64,000 nucleotides of DNA from CAVUAF01 sp964460655. GTDB taxonomy: Bacteria; Acidobacteriota; Terriglobia; Terriglobales; Acidobacteriaceae. The notes under the pieces were generated by a model. It was not told where the DNA came from and searched no databases. It saw nothing but the letters and a program-made list of their open reading frames with translations. The position numbers and the translations under genes were made by a program. The stretch's first letter is position 1; the number at the start of each line of letters is the position of its first letter. Below are positions 63,901-64,000 of this stretch, one piece after another. The stretch is taken from NCBI GenBank assembly GCA_964460655.1, contig CAYWSH010000001.1, positions 62,001 to 126,000 on the forward strand. The letters run 5' to 3'.

Positions 63901-64000
63901 ACGCGCTGCCCTGGTACTTCAAGAAGCTCCATATCGGGCCGCTCATCGGCAAAACGACGTGGGGTGGCCTCGTCGGCATCGGTGATTTTCCTGAGCTAAT
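60915..64000 (+). CDS. Tricorn-type S41 protease, 3' end cut by window
   Basis: Open at the right edge; 1028 codons visible. Strong GAGGAG before the ATG and a signal peptide ending VFGQAQ, so it is exported, unlike archaeal tricorn. N-terminal TolB/WD40-like repeats form two propellers (about 30-600; HFSPDGSLLAFTA, AWSPDGKWIAYFS, SWSPDSKWICYVK), interrupted by an Ala/Pro-rich stretch near 535-560. Then the tricorn C1 domain with His772 in MSVGHMYV, a PDZ domain (about 800-880), and C2 with nucleophile Ser993 in NEMAGSGGDALPW. Expected role is degradation of peptides in the periplasm. Independent of the neighbouring PLP enzyme. Confidence 0.92.
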   Translation, partial: MKRVFGWWILVLVGVFGQAQTPGGPLLLRAPTVNHTHIAFTYANDIWIVDRKGGEARRLTAGDTFYINPHFSPDGSLLAFTAEINGNADVYVMAATGGPLRRLTYHPQRDTVMGWSADGKQVLFESLRNSWAAFNRLYTVTLGSGGIPNELPLPFASDGALSPDGKRVAYIPLTSWQPDWKRYRGGQTRHLWLADLKTLDIESIPRDNSNDFNPMWIGNTVYFLSDRNGPVTLFAYDTQSKKVRQLVENHGYDLKSAAATNDAIVYEQFGEIHLFDLASGKEHRVDIQVHGDLPALRPHFEKVDARRLQNFALSPTGVRAAFEAHGEIITVPADKGDVRNLTNTTGVAERDPAWSPDGKWIAYFSDATGDYALEIRNQSGLGEPKRIPLPPSYYYLPKWSPDSKKITFTDKKSIVWYADVEKGTVRKVDQNPYQERDMQPSWSPDSKWICYVKHLRNHLHAINVYSLDQDKWFQVTDGMSDARFPAFDAGGKYLYFTASTDMGLVVGFGDMSGVDRPTTRSVYIAVLDKSLPSPLPFESDEEKVADEKPAAPDAKPAPDAAPAGDSMAERMQAAMARAAAAKKPVSVKIDLDNIDQRILALPIPARNYGGLWAGKEGVIFVGELPPLLNRPLIGYGGPLGPQTISRYNLTRRKLDKLFDNVAHFTVSANGDKVLYHLGVNWIVAPAMDPARPGEGMLKMTDIQIPVDPRAEWAQMYHETWRIERDFFYAPNFHGLDIVAAEKKYAAFLPGLSTRDDLYYLQREMLNEMSVGHMYVTEPREPNDGPRNGLLGADYVIENGRYRFAHVYNGENWNPQARAPLTQPGINVTAGEYLLAVDGRELHATDNLFSFFEGTASKAVLLRVGPDPSGKNSREVTVVPAGAEINLRNLAWIEGNRRKVNELSGGKLAYVYMPNTLGPGYTSFNRMYFSQIDKEGLVLDGRNNGGGLLSDYVMDNLRRIKTDCMTTREGDDVCHPAAGIFGPKVMLTNEMAGSGGDALPWYFKKLHIGPLIGKTTWGGLVGIGDFPEL

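Overview
The window is high-GC, densely packed DNA with no rRNA, tRNA, CRISPR array, phage gene or insertion sequence that I can see. Three very long TonB-dependent outer-membrane receptors with an N-terminal carboxypeptidase-regulatory-like domain, many Sec/Tat-exported hydrolases, a tricorn-type protease and VPS10/BNR-propeller proteins point to a Gram-negative plant-polymer degrader, most likely an Acidobacteriota (inference from gene content).

Region 2-25220 is a glucuronoxylan-utilisation locus. On the minus strand one tight operon reads GH3 -> GH115 alpha-glucuronidase -> xylulokinase -> GH10 xylanase -> GH67 alpha-glucuronidase -> GH35-like enzyme (20535 to 9202). A recognisable promoter then starts a second minus-strand run: ROK regulator -> TonB receptor -> SGNH esterase -> SDR oxidoreductase -> GH3 with PA14 insert, which leaves the window at its left edge. 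A divergent GH3 (20667-22973) and a minus-strand pair of Tat-exported proteins (TIM-barrel isomerase and Gfo/Idh/MocA oxidoreductase) follow.

Region 25268-37415 has a second TonB receptor divergent from a GH31 glycosidase. The GH31 is followed by a plus-strand series: Tat-exported isomerase, two-domain VOC protein, Gfo/Idh/MocA oxidoreductase, GtaA-like DUF4965 protein and a MutM-type DNA glycosylase. Region 37437-44028 looks like sugar-acid catabolism: UxaA-family dehydratase, divergent metallo-beta-lactamase-fold protein, ACS-type MFS transporter, IlvD/Edd dehydratase and a LysR regulator.

Region 44121-46858 is an ECF sigma factor, a small membrane protein and a D-aminoacylase-like amidohydrolase. 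Region 46989-56120 holds five secreted proteins, mostly beta-propellers, of unclear function, plus one with a PHP-like domain. The right end has a third TonB receptor, a PLP trans-sulfuration enzyme and a tricorn-type protease that runs off the window.

Working model: GH10 and GH115 debranch and cut glucuronoxylan outside the cell, oligomers enter through the TonB receptor, GH67 and the GH3 enzymes finish them in the periplasm, xylulokinase feeds the pentose-phosphate pathway, and released uronic or aldonic acids go to the UxaA/MFS/IlvD module. No xylose isomerase is present in the window. The two Gfo/Idh plus TIM-barrel sets may represent a periplasmic oxidative (3-keto-glycoside) route. There is no stretch over about 300 bases without a gene; the largest gaps (9041-9201, 20536-20666, 28884-29089, 46859-46988, 56121-56257) hold promoters and repeats described below.
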